Shown here in pieces: positions 54,992-63,953 of a stretch of 64,000 bases of DNA. Position numbers and translations under genes: made by a program. The DNA lies in assembly GCA_041390125.1 (NCBI GenBank), contig JAWKQN010000010.1, positions 62,001 through 126,000 of the forward strand. The letters run 5' to 3'. The notes under the pieces are model-generated. The model searched no databases. It was not told the origin of the DNA and saw nothing but the letters and a program-made list of their open reading frames with translations. Origin of the DNA: Gemmatimonadota bacterium (GTDB taxonomy: Bacteria > Gemmatimonadota > Gemmatimonadetes > Longimicrobiales > Gaopeijiaceae). Positions within the stretch are counted from its first letter, which is position 1; each line of letters begins with the position of its first letter.

Positions 54992-57330
54992 GCCCATCCC
55001 ACCCGACGTTGGACGGCGCCGGGACGCGCACGCGCGAGCGGCCTCCCTACGGCGCGGCGCTGCTCGCCGGGCTGGCCGTCTTCCTGCTCTACACGCTCAC
55101 GCTCGCGCGGACCACGCAGTACTGGGACGCCAGCGAGTACATCGCCACCGGGCACATCCTGGGCATCCCCCACCCGCCCGGGAATCCACTGTTCGTGCTG
55201 CTGGCGCGCACGTGGGACATCCTCCTCACGCCGCTGGGGCTGTCGACCGCGGTGCGCATCAACCTGTTCTCGGCGGCGATGGGTGCCGGCGCGCACGGGC
55301 TGTGGTTCCTGGTCGTCCATCGCGTGCTGCGCGCCTTCGATGAAGGCCGGAGCTTCCGCCTGGTGGGCGCCGCCGCAGCGGTGGCCGTGTCCGCGACGGC
55401 CTTCACGGTGTGGAATCAGTCCAACGTGAACGAGAAGGTCTACACGGTCTCTCTGTTCACGATCGCGCTGCTGACCTGGCTCATCTTCCAGTGGCGCGAG
55501 CACCTCGGGGAAGGCAAGGACGACAACCTGCTCGTTCTGGTGGTCTTCATCCTGGGCCTGTCGGTGGCCAACCACCTGATGGCCTTCCTGGCCACGCCCG
55601 CCCTGCTCGTCTATGTGGCGGTGGTGCACCCCCGCAGCCTGATCAACTGGCGACTCTACGTCGCCGGCCTCATCGCGCTGGGCGCAGGCCTCTCCGTCCA
55701 CCTGTTCCTCCCCATCCGAGCGGGCTTGGGGCCGATCATCAACGAGGCCAGTCCGACGTGCGGCTCGGTCGGCGGAGCCCTGGTGAGCGTGCTGAGCTGG
55801 GGCCAGGCCGGATGCGCGGAGCTTTCCGCCGCGCTCAGCCGCCAGCAGTACGACAAACCGCCGCTGTTCCCGCGGCTGGCGCCGATCCACTCGCAGATCG
55901 CCAACTACCTGCAGTACTTCGACTGGCAGTGGGCACGCTCCCTGGGTGCGACGGACGTGGTGTTCTCGTCCCTCCGGTTGCCCGTCACGCTGCTGTTCAC
56001 GGCGTTGGGGGTGATCGGTGGGACCGAGCACCTGCGGCGGGACCGGCGCTCCGGTCTGTATTTCCTGGTGCTGCTGGGCACGCTCTCCCTGGGCCTGGTC
56101 ATCTATCTGAACTTCCGGTACGGCTTCTCGATCGCCGCGCCCGTCAACGATCCCGAGCTGCACGAGGTACGCGAGCGCGACTACTTCTTCATCGTCAGCT
56201 TCTCGCTGTGGGGGCTCTGGTCGGGCGTGGGGATCGCAACGCTGTGGCGCTGGGCGGGCGCGCGCACGGGTCGGGCGCTCCTGGGCGCGCCCGTGCTGGC
56301 GTTGGCCCTGGTCCCGCTGCTCCTCAACTTCGGGTGGGCCAGCCGCAGCCGGGACTATTCGGCGCGCGACTGGGCCTACAACCTGCTGCAGAGCGTCGAG
56401 CCCTACGGGGTGCTCTTCACCAACGGCGACAACGACACGTTCCCGCTCTGGTATCTGCAGGAGGTGGAAGGCATCCGTCGCGACGTGACCGTGATCGTCA
56501 CGTCGTACCTGAACACCGACTGGTACGTGCGGCAGCTGAAGGCGCTGACGGAGCCCTGTGCCGCGCCTGAGGCCTGGGCGGACGACCCCACGTTGATCAC
56601 CTGCCAGCGATCCTACCAGCCCGCTGAAGGTGGACCACGGTATGTCGGCTCGAGCGATCCGCTGTACGCGCAGGCCGTAGCGGCGGCACCCACCGACGCC
56701 GGGGAGGGAACGCTGCTGCCGCTCGACCGCCCGCTGGTGCTCCCGCAGCGCGCCATCACGTCCGTGCCCGACACCACGCTGACACGGGTGGCGAACACCA
56801 TCATTCCCATCCGCGAGGACACACGCTACCGCGTCGGTCCCATCGACGCCGTCCTGCCGGGCGGCCAGTACCTGCAGCCGTGGCACCAGTTCGCCATCAG
56901 CATCATCGCCGAGTCAATGGGCGAGCGACCCATCTACTTCGCGTCGAGCGGCAGCGGCGCGCCCTCCGCGCTCGGGCTGGACCGCTTCCTGATGCGCCAG
57001 GGATTGGCGTACAAGCTCCTCCCGGCCGTTCCGTCGCCGGACTCGATGCCCCCTGGCGTGATCCAGCTCGACGAGAGTCCGCTCACACCGGTGATCGGGT
57101 ACTGGCTGGACGTGGAGCGGACGCGTCGGCTGGTGGAGCACGTCTTCGTGCATCGCGGGGGCATCCCGGACGCCTGGGACGCCTGGCCCGACCGACCGAG
57201 CATCGGCATCCCCAACTACTACTCGTGGACGTACTACTCCCTCGCGCAGGCTGCCGCGCAGCGGCGCGACGCCGAGGCCATGGAGCGCTACCGCGAGCGG
57301 GCCGAGGCCTGGGGAGACCTGGGGAGTTGA
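54988..57330 (+). CDS. DUF2723 membrane protein, TMEM260-like glycosyltransferase family
   Basis: 780 aa from GTG 54988, overlapping the HyuA stop (GTGA). N-terminal DUF2723: YWDASEYIATGHILGIPHPPG and FTVWNQSNVNEKVYTVS are the diagnostic loop residues (aa about 45-65 and 135-155) between membrane helices; about 10-12 helices follow. The C-terminal soluble part carries LFTNGDNDTFPLWYLQEVEG. The family is related to protein O-mannosyltransferases (GT-C fold), with the Asp in WDASEY the probable catalytic residue. Substrate unknown. Confidence 0.9.
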   Translation: MSPSHPTLDGAGTRTRERPPYGAALLAGLAVFLLYTLTLARTTQYWDASEYIATGHILGIPHPPGNPLFVLLARTWDILLTPLGLSTAVRINLFSAAMGAGAHGLWFLVVHRVLRAFDEGRSFRLVGAAAAVAVSATAFTVWNQSNVNEKVYTVSLFTIALLTWLIFQWREHLGEGKDDNLLVLVVFILGLSVANHLMAFLATPALLVYVAVVHPRSLINWRLYVAGLIALGAGLSVHLFLPIRAGLGPIINEASPTCGSVGGALVSVLSWGQAGCAELSAALSRQQYDKPPLFPRLAPIHSQIANYLQYFDWQWARSLGATDVVFSSLRLPVTLLFTALGVIGGTEHLRRDRRSGLYFLVLLGTLSLGLVIYLNFRYGFSIAAPVNDPELHEVRERDYFFIVSFSLWGLWSGVGIATLWRWAGARTGRALLGAPVLALALVPLLLNFGWASRSRDYSARDWAYNLLQSVEPYGVLFTNGDNDTFPLWYLQEVEGIRRDVTVIVTSYLNTDWYVRQLKALTEPCAAPEAWADDPTLITCQRSYQPAEGGPRYVGSSDPLYAQAVAAAPTDAGEGTLLPLDRPLVLPQRAITSVPDTTLTRVANTIIPIREDTRYRVGPIDAVLPGGQYLQPWHQFAISIIAESMGERPIYFASSGSGAPSALGLDRFLMRQGLAYKLLPAVPSPDSMPPGVIQLDESPLTPVIGYWLDVERTRRLVEHVFVHRGGIPDAWDAWPDRPSIGIPNYYSWTYYSLAQAAAQRRDAEAMERYRERAEAWGDLGS

Positions 57331-58310
57331 GGGCCGCGACCTCGACGTTTGCGCTCACCGCGCAGCTCCTGCCCGCGGCGCAGGAGGAAAGCGCACAGCC
57401 GGCCCGCTTCCGGGGATCGCTCGATGCGCAGGCGCTCCTCCCCGAGCTCGTCCGCACGGCCGTCATCCTGCTGGTGGCCATCGTGGCGTATCGGTTGGTG
57501 AAGGCCCTGATCCGCCGGATGGTGCAGCGCGAGGTGGCCGACGAGGACCCCGTGACCCGGCGGCTTCGGCTGCAACGGAGCCAGACCCTGGCCAGCCTGC
57601 TGGGCAGCGTGGCCTTCGTGGTCATCGCCACCCTGGCCACGCTCACCGTGCTGGACAACTTCATCGACATCGGCCCGCTGCTGGCCAGCGTCGGCGTGCT
57701 CGGGCTGGCCGTCTCCTTCGGCGCACAGTCGCTGGTCAAGGACGTCATCACCGGCACCTTCATGCTGCTCGAGAGCCAGTTCGGGGTGGGGGACGTGATC
57801 CGCATCGCCGACGTCTCCGGACAGGTGGAGCGCATCACGCTGCGCACCACGACGCTGCGGGACCTGCACGGTGTCGTCCACATCGTACCCAACGGCGAGA
57901 TCACCCGCGTCAGCAACCTGACCAAGTCGTGGTCGAAGGCCGTCCTCGACATCGGGGTTGCGTACAAGGAGAACGTGGACCGGGTGATCGCGCTGCTCGC
58001 GTCCATCGTGGAGGAGTTCCACCGCGACCCGGCCTGGGCTCCGCGCCTGTTGGAGGCACCCGAGGTCCTGGGGGTCCAGGATCTCGGGGACAGCGCCGTC
58101 GTCATCCGCGCCAGCGTGAAGACCCTGCCGCAGGAGCAGTTCGCCGTATCGCGCGAGCTGCGGCGGCGGATCAAGAACCGCTTCGACGAAGAGGGGGTGG
58201 AGATCCCCTTCCCCCATATGACGTTCTACTGGGGGGAAGGGCAGCAACCCGGGGAGCGGGCGGAGGCATCCGACAAGCGCGCGCCTCTGGAGCCGGGAAC
58301 GACCGACTGA
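57327..58310 (+). CDS. Small-conductance mechanosensitive channel (MscS)
   Basis: 327 aa from TTG 57327, overlapping the DUF2723 stop (TTGA) with GGGGAG directly before. Three helices at about 35-55, 90-110 and 115-135; the pore helix GVLGLAVSFGAQSLVKDVI follows the MscS pattern, then the beta domain (GVGDVIRIADVSGQVERI, IVPNGEITRVSNLTK) and C-terminal alpha/beta domain. It releases solutes on osmotic downshock. Confidence 0.93.
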   Translation: MRAATSTFALTAQLLPAAQEESAQPARFRGSLDAQALLPELVRTAVILLVAIVAYRLVKALIRRMVQREVADEDPVTRRLRLQRSQTLASLLGSVAFVVIATLATLTVLDNFIDIGPLLASVGVLGLAVSFGAQSLVKDVITGTFMLLESQFGVGDVIRIADVSGQVERITLRTTTLRDLHGVVHIVPNGEITRVSNLTKSWSKAVLDIGVAYKENVDRVIALLASIVEEFHRDPAWAPRLLEAPEVLGVQDLGDSAVVIRASVKTLPQEQFAVSRELRRRIKNRFDEEGVEIPFPHMTFYWGEGQQPGERAEASDKRAPLEPGTTD

Positions 58311-58363
58311 GGGGACCCGAAGCCGAGCGGCGGAGCCGGCGGCACCGACGAGGGGAGGATGGG

Positions 58364-58837
58364 ATGGGACGATTCGCGCGACGGTGTCTCGGGGGGCTCG
58401 CCCTGGTGGTGGGCAGCGGATGCGGCCGGGGACCTGCGCCGTCCTCCACGGACCCCGCAGCGGATTCCGCGGCCATCGTCGCAGCGAGCCGCGCATTCTC
58501 CGACGCATACGTGGACGGAGACACGGCCCGCCTGGCCGAGCTCTACACGGAGGACGCGCTCGTCCTCCCGCCCGGACGGACCGTGCAGGGGCGAGCGGCC
58601 ATCCAACGCTACTTCGGACCGGGACCGCGGCGTGCGAACCTCGCGCACGCCATGACGTCGGAGCGGCTGGACGTACAGGGCGACCTCGCCACCGACGTGG
58701 GCGAGTGGTCCAACACGTGGCGGATCGGAGAGGAGGAGGCGCAGACCGCCTCCGGTCGCTACCTCGTGGTCTGGCGTCGCGGACCGGACGGCCGCTGGCG
58801 CATGGTGTACGACATGTGGCACCGGCCCCCGTCCTGA
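58364..58837 (+). CDS. SnoaL/DUF4440-like lipoprotein
   Basis: 157 aa from ATG 58364, with GGGGAGG 6 nt upstream. The lipobox LVVGSGC predicts a lipidated envelope protein. The NTF2-like fold is indicated by ASRAFSDAYVDGDTARLAEL, YTEDALVLPPGRTVQGRAAI and GRYLVVWRRGPDGRWRMVYD. NTF2-like proteins bind small ligands or act as isomerases; no catalytic residues can be assigned. The next gene encodes a probable paralogue. Confidence 0.88.
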   Translation: MGRFARRCLGGLALVVGSGCGRGPAPSSTDPAADSAAIVAASRAFSDAYVDGDTARLAELYTEDALVLPPGRTVQGRAAIQRYFGPGPRRANLAHAMTSERLDVQGDLATDVGEWSNTWRIGEEEAQTASGRYLVVWRRGPDGRWRMVYDMWHRPPS

Positions 58838-58866
58838 TCCATCCCGCTTCCACCCAGGAGACGCCC

Positions 58867-59346
58867 ATGTCGGTCCTTGCCCGCCGCTCCACGCTCGGGG
58901 CCCTGCTGATCGCCCTGGTCTCCGGGGGATGGAACGTCCCCCCGCTCCCGGCCCAGGAGGCCTCCGGCCGGCTCCCCTCCGTGGAGCTGCCGCCGGAGCT
59001 GGAGCGCGTGCTGCGCGACTACGAGCAGGCGTGGTCCGGAGGGGACGCGGAGGGTCTGGCCCGGCTGTTCACGGAAGACGGGTTCGTGCCTCGTCCCCAC
59101 GGATGGACGCGCGGACGTGCCGCCATCCTCGACGCCTACGCCTCGACCGGTGGGGACCTGCGGCTGCGGGCCCACGCGTTCGCCACGTCCGGGACGGTGG
59201 GCTGGATCGCCGGCTCGTACGGCTACGCGGAGGAAGCTGCCACCCGCGACATGGGTCGCTTCCTGCTGGCGCTCCGGCGTGACTCTGCCGATGCACCGTG
59301 GCGCATCGCCGCGGACCTCGATCACGGAAACCAGGGGTCCCCGTAG
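58867..59346 (+). CDS. Secreted SnoaL/DUF4440-like protein
   Basis: 159 aa from ATG 58867 with AGGAG 6 nt upstream. A signal peptide precedes LPAQEASG. The NTF2-like part (DYEQAWSGGDAEGLARLF, TEDGFVPRPHGWTRGRAAIL) matches the previous protein at the same positions, so the pair probably arose by tandem duplication. Function unknown. Converges on the MATE gene with a 14-bp gap. Confidence 0.86.
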   Translation: MSVLARRSTLGALLIALVSGGWNVPPLPAQEASGRLPSVELPPELERVLRDYEQAWSGGDAEGLARLFTEDGFVPRPHGWTRGRAAILDAYASTGGDLRLRAHAFATSGTVGWIAGSYGYAEEAATRDMGRFLLALRRDSADAPWRIAADLDHGNQGSP

Positions 59347-59360
59347 GCGGGCACCGACGT

Positions 59361-60692
59361 TCACCCGCGCATGCGCACCCGCGCGCGAAGCGCCGGGTAG
59401 CGCCTCCAGAGCGTGAGGGCGCGCGCCACCACGAACGTCACGAACGCCAGCCACAGCCCCGTGTTGCCCCCCCACCGCGCCAGCGGAAGCGAGAGCACCA
59501 GGAAGACGAGGCAGGAAAGGACGCTGGCGTTCCGCATGGCGCGCGTGCCCGTGGCTCCGATGAAGACCCCATCCAGCTGGAACGCCGCGAAGGACAGCGC
59601 CACGTAGAGGGCCGTCCATGGCAGGTGGCGCACGGCCACCGTCCGTACGTCCGGCAGGTCGGTGAGCACGTGCACCAGCGGCGTGCCCAGCAGCAGCACC
59701 AGGGTGGCGAGGACGATCGCGGTGAGTGCCGCCATCCAGGTGGACAGGCGCACGGCACGGTCGAACGCGTCCACCCGGGCCGTGCCGACGGCTCGACCCA
59801 CGAGGATCTCCGTCGCGTGCGCGTAGCCGTCCAGGAGGTACGCGCTGAGTGTCACGAGCTGCATCAGGACGTGGTTCGCCGCGAGGATGTCGTTGCCGAA
59901 GCGGGCGCCCTGGTTGGTGAACCACCCGAAGCCGAGCAGCAGGAACAGCGTCCGGATCATGATGTCCGCGTTCGCGGACATCATCGCGCGCGCGGCGCCG
60001 CGATCCAGGATGCGGGCACGCGGCCAGAAGGGCTCGCTGTCCGTGCGCTCAGCTTGAAAGACCCGCACCAGCAGGCCGCATCCGACCACGAGCGTGCTCC
60101 ACTCCGCCAGCGCGGTACCCAGGGCGATCCCACGGACCCCCCATCCGAACACGCCCGCGAACAGCACGTCCAGCGCGATGTTGACGCCGTTCAGGAAGAC
60201 CTGCGTGACGAGCACCTGGCGGGTCTTGCCGAGGCCGATCAGCGACCCGAGCACGGCGAAGACCCCGAGGCTCGCCGGAGCGGCCCAGATGCGGATCCGC
60301 AGGTAGGCTTCGGTCAGCGCCTCCACGTCCGGCTGCGCCCCGAGCAGGGCCAGGGCAGCCCGACCGAGCGGCACCTGCAGCAGGACGAGCCCGGAGCCGA
60401 GCACCCCCGCCAGCATCAGTGCGCGCGCGAACGTGGCGCGGACCTCCGCCGGATCGCCGCGACCGGCGGCCTGGGCGGTGAAGCCCGTCGTGCCCATGCG
60501 CAGGAAGCCGAAGCCCCAGAAGAGGAAGCTGAAGACCAGCGCCCCCAGCCCGATGGCGCCCAACGCGGACACATTGCCCGTATTCCCGATCACGGCGGTG
60601 TCGACCAGGCCCAGGAGGGGCACGGCCGCATTGGCGAGAACGATGGGCCACGCGAGGTGGAGGATCGTCCGGGGCGTGACAGGCGCGTGCAT
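59361..60692 (-). CDS. MATE family efflux transporter (DinF-like)
   Basis: 443 aa from ATG 60692. About 12 membrane helices. First-helix WPIVLANAAVPLLGLVDTAV and IGLGALVFSFLFWGFGFLRM are typical of the DinF branch, and the second half repeats the pattern (DIMIRTLFLLLGFGWFTNQG). MATE proteins export cationic or other small molecules using Na+ or H+ gradients. Confidence 0.93.
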   Translation of the reverse strand: MHAPVTPRTILHLAWPIVLANAAVPLLGLVDTAVIGNTGNVSALGAIGLGALVFSFLFWGFGFLRMGTTGFTAQAAGRGDPAEVRATFARALMLAGVLGSGLVLLQVPLGRAALALLGAQPDVEALTEAYLRIRIWAAPASLGVFAVLGSLIGLGKTRQVLVTQVFLNGVNIALDVLFAGVFGWGVRGIALGTALAEWSTLVVGCGLLVRVFQAERTDSEPFWPRARILDRGAARAMMSANADIMIRTLFLLLGFGWFTNQGARFGNDILAANHVLMQLVTLSAYLLDGYAHATEILVGRAVGTARVDAFDRAVRLSTWMAALTAIVLATLVLLLGTPLVHVLTDLPDVRTVAVRHLPWTALYVALSFAAFQLDGVFIGATGTRAMRNASVLSCLVFLVLSLPLARWGGNTGLWLAFVTFVVARALTLWRRYPALRARVRMRG

Positions 60693-60841
60693 GGCGAGGA
60701 AGGTCGCGGATCGGCCTTCGTCGGCCAGCCCCGCCCCACCCTCGCGAGGTGCGGGCGCGGGGATTGCAGGCCCCGGGCGGGGCCCGCCCGCCCCGTTCGA
60801 GGCGGCGTGGTGCCCCCTGGACCCGCCCGCGGGAGGAGGCG

Positions 60842-61003
60842 ATGAACAAGCTCTTCGGATTCCTGGGGATGACCCTCGGTGGCTGGCTCGGCTGGGCGAT
60901 CGGCGCCCACGTGTCCTTCTTCACCGCGTTCATCGCCAGTGTGGTGGGCACCGGGGCCGGTCTGTTCGCCGCGCGACGCGCCCTGGCGTCCCTGCTGGGG
61001 TGA
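60842..61003 (+). CDS. Small 53-aa membrane protein
   Basis: 53 aa from ATG 60842, directly preceded by GGGAGGAGG, an excellent ribosome binding site. Two hydrophobic stretches (FLGMTLGGWLGWAIG, SFFTAFIASVVGTGAGLFA) with Gly-Trp-Gly motifs resemble the small membrane proteins often annotated only as hypothetical. Too short for most gene callers; the RBS makes it credible. Confidence 0.72.
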   Translation: MNKLFGFLGMTLGGWLGWAIGAHVSFFTAFIASVVGTGAGLFAARRALASLLG

Positions 61004-61058
61004 CGGGCCCGAGACAGAGCCCCCCCCACGAAACCTCCGCTCGAGGCACCCACGGAAC

Positions 61059-61090
61059 GAGGGCCGGAGACGCGACCGCCTCCGACCCTC
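61059..61090. terminator. Possible hairpin between convergent genes
   Basis: GAGGG-c-CGGAG pairs with CTCCG-a-CCCTC (one mismatch) between the small membrane protein and the Spondin_N gene. Weak. Confidence 0.25.
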
Positions 61091-61146
61091 TCCCGTGTGT
61101 CCGTCCCGGCAGACGCAGCCTCAGGCCACGTCGCCGGGTCTCCGCG

Positions 61147-62547
61147 TCAGTTCACGATCGGCGTCGACACGATCGTCACCCGGATGATGTCGCCCACGGG
61201 CGGATAGAAGTATCCATCCTCGACGTCGGCGATGGCGCGGATGATCCCGTCCTCGTCCTCACCCGAATCGGGTCCGTCCTGCCGCTGGACCTGGTCGGGC
61301 CCCACGCCCGGCTCCTGGTTCACCTCGGTGCCGGCGTCCCACAGGCCCACCTGCGCGGTGAGGTCGCCGTTGGCCGGCACGTCGCCGTTGAAGAGCGCGA
61401 TCCCGTCCTCGGGCCCATAGAAGAGGTCGTTGGACGCCACGAACATCGTGGCGAACGACAGTCGGTCACCCTCCATGGCCGTGAACTGGATCTCGTACGC
61501 CTCACCGGGCCCGATGGGACCGGCGGTGGCGCTGCCCTCCGGCATCGTGAACGTGCCGCTGGCGTCGACGTCCGTCGCGGCGCCGAGCGCTGCCGCCAGG
61601 GCCGTGGGATCCCCGTCCTCGGCAATGGCCTCGAGGCCGTCGTCGGCATCGGCGGAACCGACGGTGAAGACCGGGTTGTCACCCTGGTAGACCGCCCACA
61701 CGCCGGGAGAGAGCGGAACGGTCACGCCGGACCGCTCTTCCAGATTGTCCGCGAGCGTGGCCGGGTCGCCGTCCTCGGCGATCGCCTCCAGGCCGTCGTC
61801 TTCGAGCGGATCACCCGCCGTGAAGAGCGGCGCCGACTCGGTGTGCAGCACCCAGGCGCCCGGGGAGAGCGGCACCGCCTGTCGACCGCCGTCGGACGTC
61901 ATCAACGTGGTGGAGTCCGACACGTTCTGGATGATCACGGTGAAGCGCTGCGCGCTGTCGTGCTGCACCATCACCTCGATCACGTCCTCCACATCGGGCA
62001 GGTTCCCGAAGTCGTCGGCCGCCGGGCGGACCGAGATGTCCGGATCCGACGCACCCGTGTCGGGGTCGCCCTGGCTCGGGGCCTGGTCGTCACCCAGCCC
62101 GGGCTCCTGGTTCTCTTCCGTCCCCGCGTCCCACAGCATGATCTGCGAGGTCACCACACCGTCGACCGGGTCGCCATTGGCATCGTAGAGCGGGATGCCG
62201 TCCTCGTCCGGCGCGAAGAAGAAGTCGTTGGACGGGATGAACATGGTGGCGAAGGAGAAGTGCGCGCCCGGCGGGGCCGTCAGATCGACTTCATAGGCGT
62301 CGCCGGGAAGCAGGGCGGCGGGTGCAGAAGCGCCGACGGGGGTGTCGAACGACCCCGACTTCAGCACTTCGTGCATCTCGCCCACGTTCTCGATCCGGAG
62401 CGTGAACGCGGCCTCGGTAGGCTCGCCGGGCTCAAGGCCGTTGTCGTCGTCGTCGCACGCGGAGAGCGTGGCGCCGGTGGACACGAACGCCACTGCGGCC
62501 AGCATGCGAAATGCGCTCCGCACCGTGTCGGTCGCGGAATGGGACAT
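61147..62547 (-). CDS. Lipoprotein with two Spondin_N-like domains
   Basis: 466 aa from ATG 62547. The signal ends at a lipobox, TLSAC, followed by an acidic stretch (DDDDN). Two copies of the Spondin_N core, SFATMF and LWDAGTE(E/V)NQEPG with an intervening SND(F/L)F, lie at about 95-160 and 360-430. The middle carries the segment VPLSPG(A/V)W... DDGLEAIAEDGDP twice in succession (about 235-275 and 285-325), while the first core copy lacks it upstream, so the duplication is unequal. Spondin_N domains in bacteria are surface or adhesion-type modules; ligand unknown. Confidence 0.9.
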   Translation of the reverse strand: MSHSATDTVRSAFRMLAAVAFVSTGATLSACDDDDNGLEPGEPTEAAFTLRIENVGEMHEVLKSGSFDTPVGASAPAALLPGDAYEVDLTAPPGAHFSFATMFIPSNDFFFAPDEDGIPLYDANGDPVDGVVTSQIMLWDAGTEENQEPGLGDDQAPSQGDPDTGASDPDISVRPAADDFGNLPDVEDVIEVMVQHDSAQRFTVIIQNVSDSTTLMTSDGGRQAVPLSPGAWVLHTESAPLFTAGDPLEDDGLEAIAEDGDPATLADNLEERSGVTVPLSPGVWAVYQGDNPVFTVGSADADDGLEAIAEDGDPTALAAALGAATDVDASGTFTMPEGSATAGPIGPGEAYEIQFTAMEGDRLSFATMFVASNDLFYGPEDGIALFNGDVPANGDLTAQVGLWDAGTEVNQEPGVGPDQVQRQDGPDSGEDEDGIIRAIADVEDGYFYPPVGDIIRVTIVSTPIVN

Positions 62548-62835
62548 ACGTGGTTCCTCGTTCTCGGGTGTTCAGGAACCTCTATGCATCCCGCAAGCCT
62601 CGCTCCGTCGCACCGCCAAGGGACGGATCCCGCGCCCACGCTGCGCTTCCGGCTGCTGGGGCCTCTCGGGGCGAGAGCCGCTCCGTGCGCGGATCGTGTT
62701 TCATGGTCCGGGCCGTGAACGAAGGCGCAACGGGTGAGCAACGATTGCGTAGCCCTCAGCCCCGCAGCGCGAGCGGGCCTGTCGGAGAGGCGCGCCGGGC
62801 AGCATTCTGCGCAGTGGACCCCAGAGGAGACCGCC

Positions 62836-63849
62836 GTGCCCAACCGACCCCACCCGTCCGCGCTCGCCACCGTTCTCGTTCTCACGAGCGTTGCTCCCGC
62901 CGTCGCGCAGACCGCGCGCTTCGAGCCGGGGCCGCCCTCCACGCTGTCCTGGCTCAAGGGGAACACGCACACGCACACGCTGGAGAGCGACGGCGACTCA
63001 CCTCCGGAGTACGTGGCCGGCTGGTACAAGGAGCACGGATACGACTTCCTGGTCCTCTCCGACCACAACGTCTTCACGGATCCGGCCACCCTGGCCCATC
63101 TGGTCGACTCCACCTTCCTGCTGATCCCCGGGGAGGAGGTGACGTCGAGCTTCGAACGGGCGCCCGTGCACGTGAACGGCCTGGGCCTTCCCGGGCTGGT
63201 GGAGCCGCGCAGCGCGGAGAGCCTGCTGGCGACCGTACAGGCGAACGTGGACGCCATCCGTGAGGTGGAGGGCGTCCCGCACATCAACCACCCCAACTTC
63301 GGCTGGGCCATCCCGCAGGACGTGCTGGCGCAGGTGCGCAACGACAAGCTCCTGGAGATCCACAACGGCCACCCCACCGTGCACAACCATGGTGGGGACG
63401 ACCGTCCCGGTCTGGAGGAGATCTGGGACTACCTGCTCACCGGCGGAAAGCGCATCTACGGGATCGCGGTGGACGATGCCCACCACTTCCAGGGCGAGTT
63501 CGCCGCGGATCGTGCGAATCCGGGACGGGCCTGGGTGGTGGTGCGGGCCTCCCGGCTCGATGCGCGCGAGATCCTGGAGAACCTGGAGAAGGGCTGGTTC
63601 TACGCGTCGACCGGGCCGGAGCTCGAGACGGTGGAGGTCGAGCCCACCCGTATCCGCATCCGCATCCGCCCCCAGGGAGACTTCAGATACACGACCGTCT
63701 TCGTGGGTGCGGGCGGAACGGAGCTCGCGCGTGTGGGCGGACTGGATGCGTCCTACGCGCTGCGCGGAGACGAGGGCTACGTGCGCGCCCGCGTCGTCGA
63801 CTCCGGCGGGCGGCGGGCGTGGATCCAACCCGTGTGGGTGACGCGCTGA
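62836..63849 (+). CDS. Secreted PHP-domain phosphoesterase-like protein
   Basis: 337 aa from GTG 62836 with AGGAG 7 nt upstream; an earlier in-frame start at 62734 is not preceded by a signal peptide. Signal peptide ends near AVAQT. The PHP metal site appears as GNTHTHTLESDG, VLSDHNVF, HINHPNFGW, IHNGHP and VDDAHHF in the usual order. Substrate unknown, possibly a phosphorylated sugar or nucleotide in the periplasm. Confidence 0.9.
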   Translation: MPNRPHPSALATVLVLTSVAPAVAQTARFEPGPPSTLSWLKGNTHTHTLESDGDSPPEYVAGWYKEHGYDFLVLSDHNVFTDPATLAHLVDSTFLLIPGEEVTSSFERAPVHVNGLGLPGLVEPRSAESLLATVQANVDAIREVEGVPHINHPNFGWAIPQDVLAQVRNDKLLEIHNGHPTVHNHGGDDRPGLEEIWDYLLTGGKRIYGIAVDDAHHFQGEFAADRANPGRAWVVVRASRLDAREILENLEKGWFYASTGPELETVEVEPTRIRIRIRPQGDFRYTTVFVGAGGTELARVGGLDASYALRGDEGYVRARVVDSGGRRAWIQPVWVTR

Positions 63850-63870
63850 GCCGCAGCGGCGGATCTGCGA

Positions 63871-63897
63871 CGGGCCCGGCCGTCTCGGCCGGGCCCG
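63871..63897. terminator. 12-bp hairpin after the PHP gene
   Basis: CGGGCCCGGCCG-TCT-CGGCCGGGCCCG is a perfect 12-bp stem 22 nt after the PHP stop, between it and a probable convergent gene. No U-tract. Confidence 0.55.
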
Positions 63898-63915
63898 TCC
63901 CGTGCGCTACGACGT

Positions 63916-63953
63916 CAGGTGATCAACCCGGACCCCAGGCGATCAACCCGGAC
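63916..63953. repeat. Two 18-bp direct repeats
   Basis: CAGG(T/C)GATCAACCCGGAC occurs at 63916-63933 and 63936-63953, a 20-bp period. The second copy includes the probable stop of the edge gene. Confidence 0.6.
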
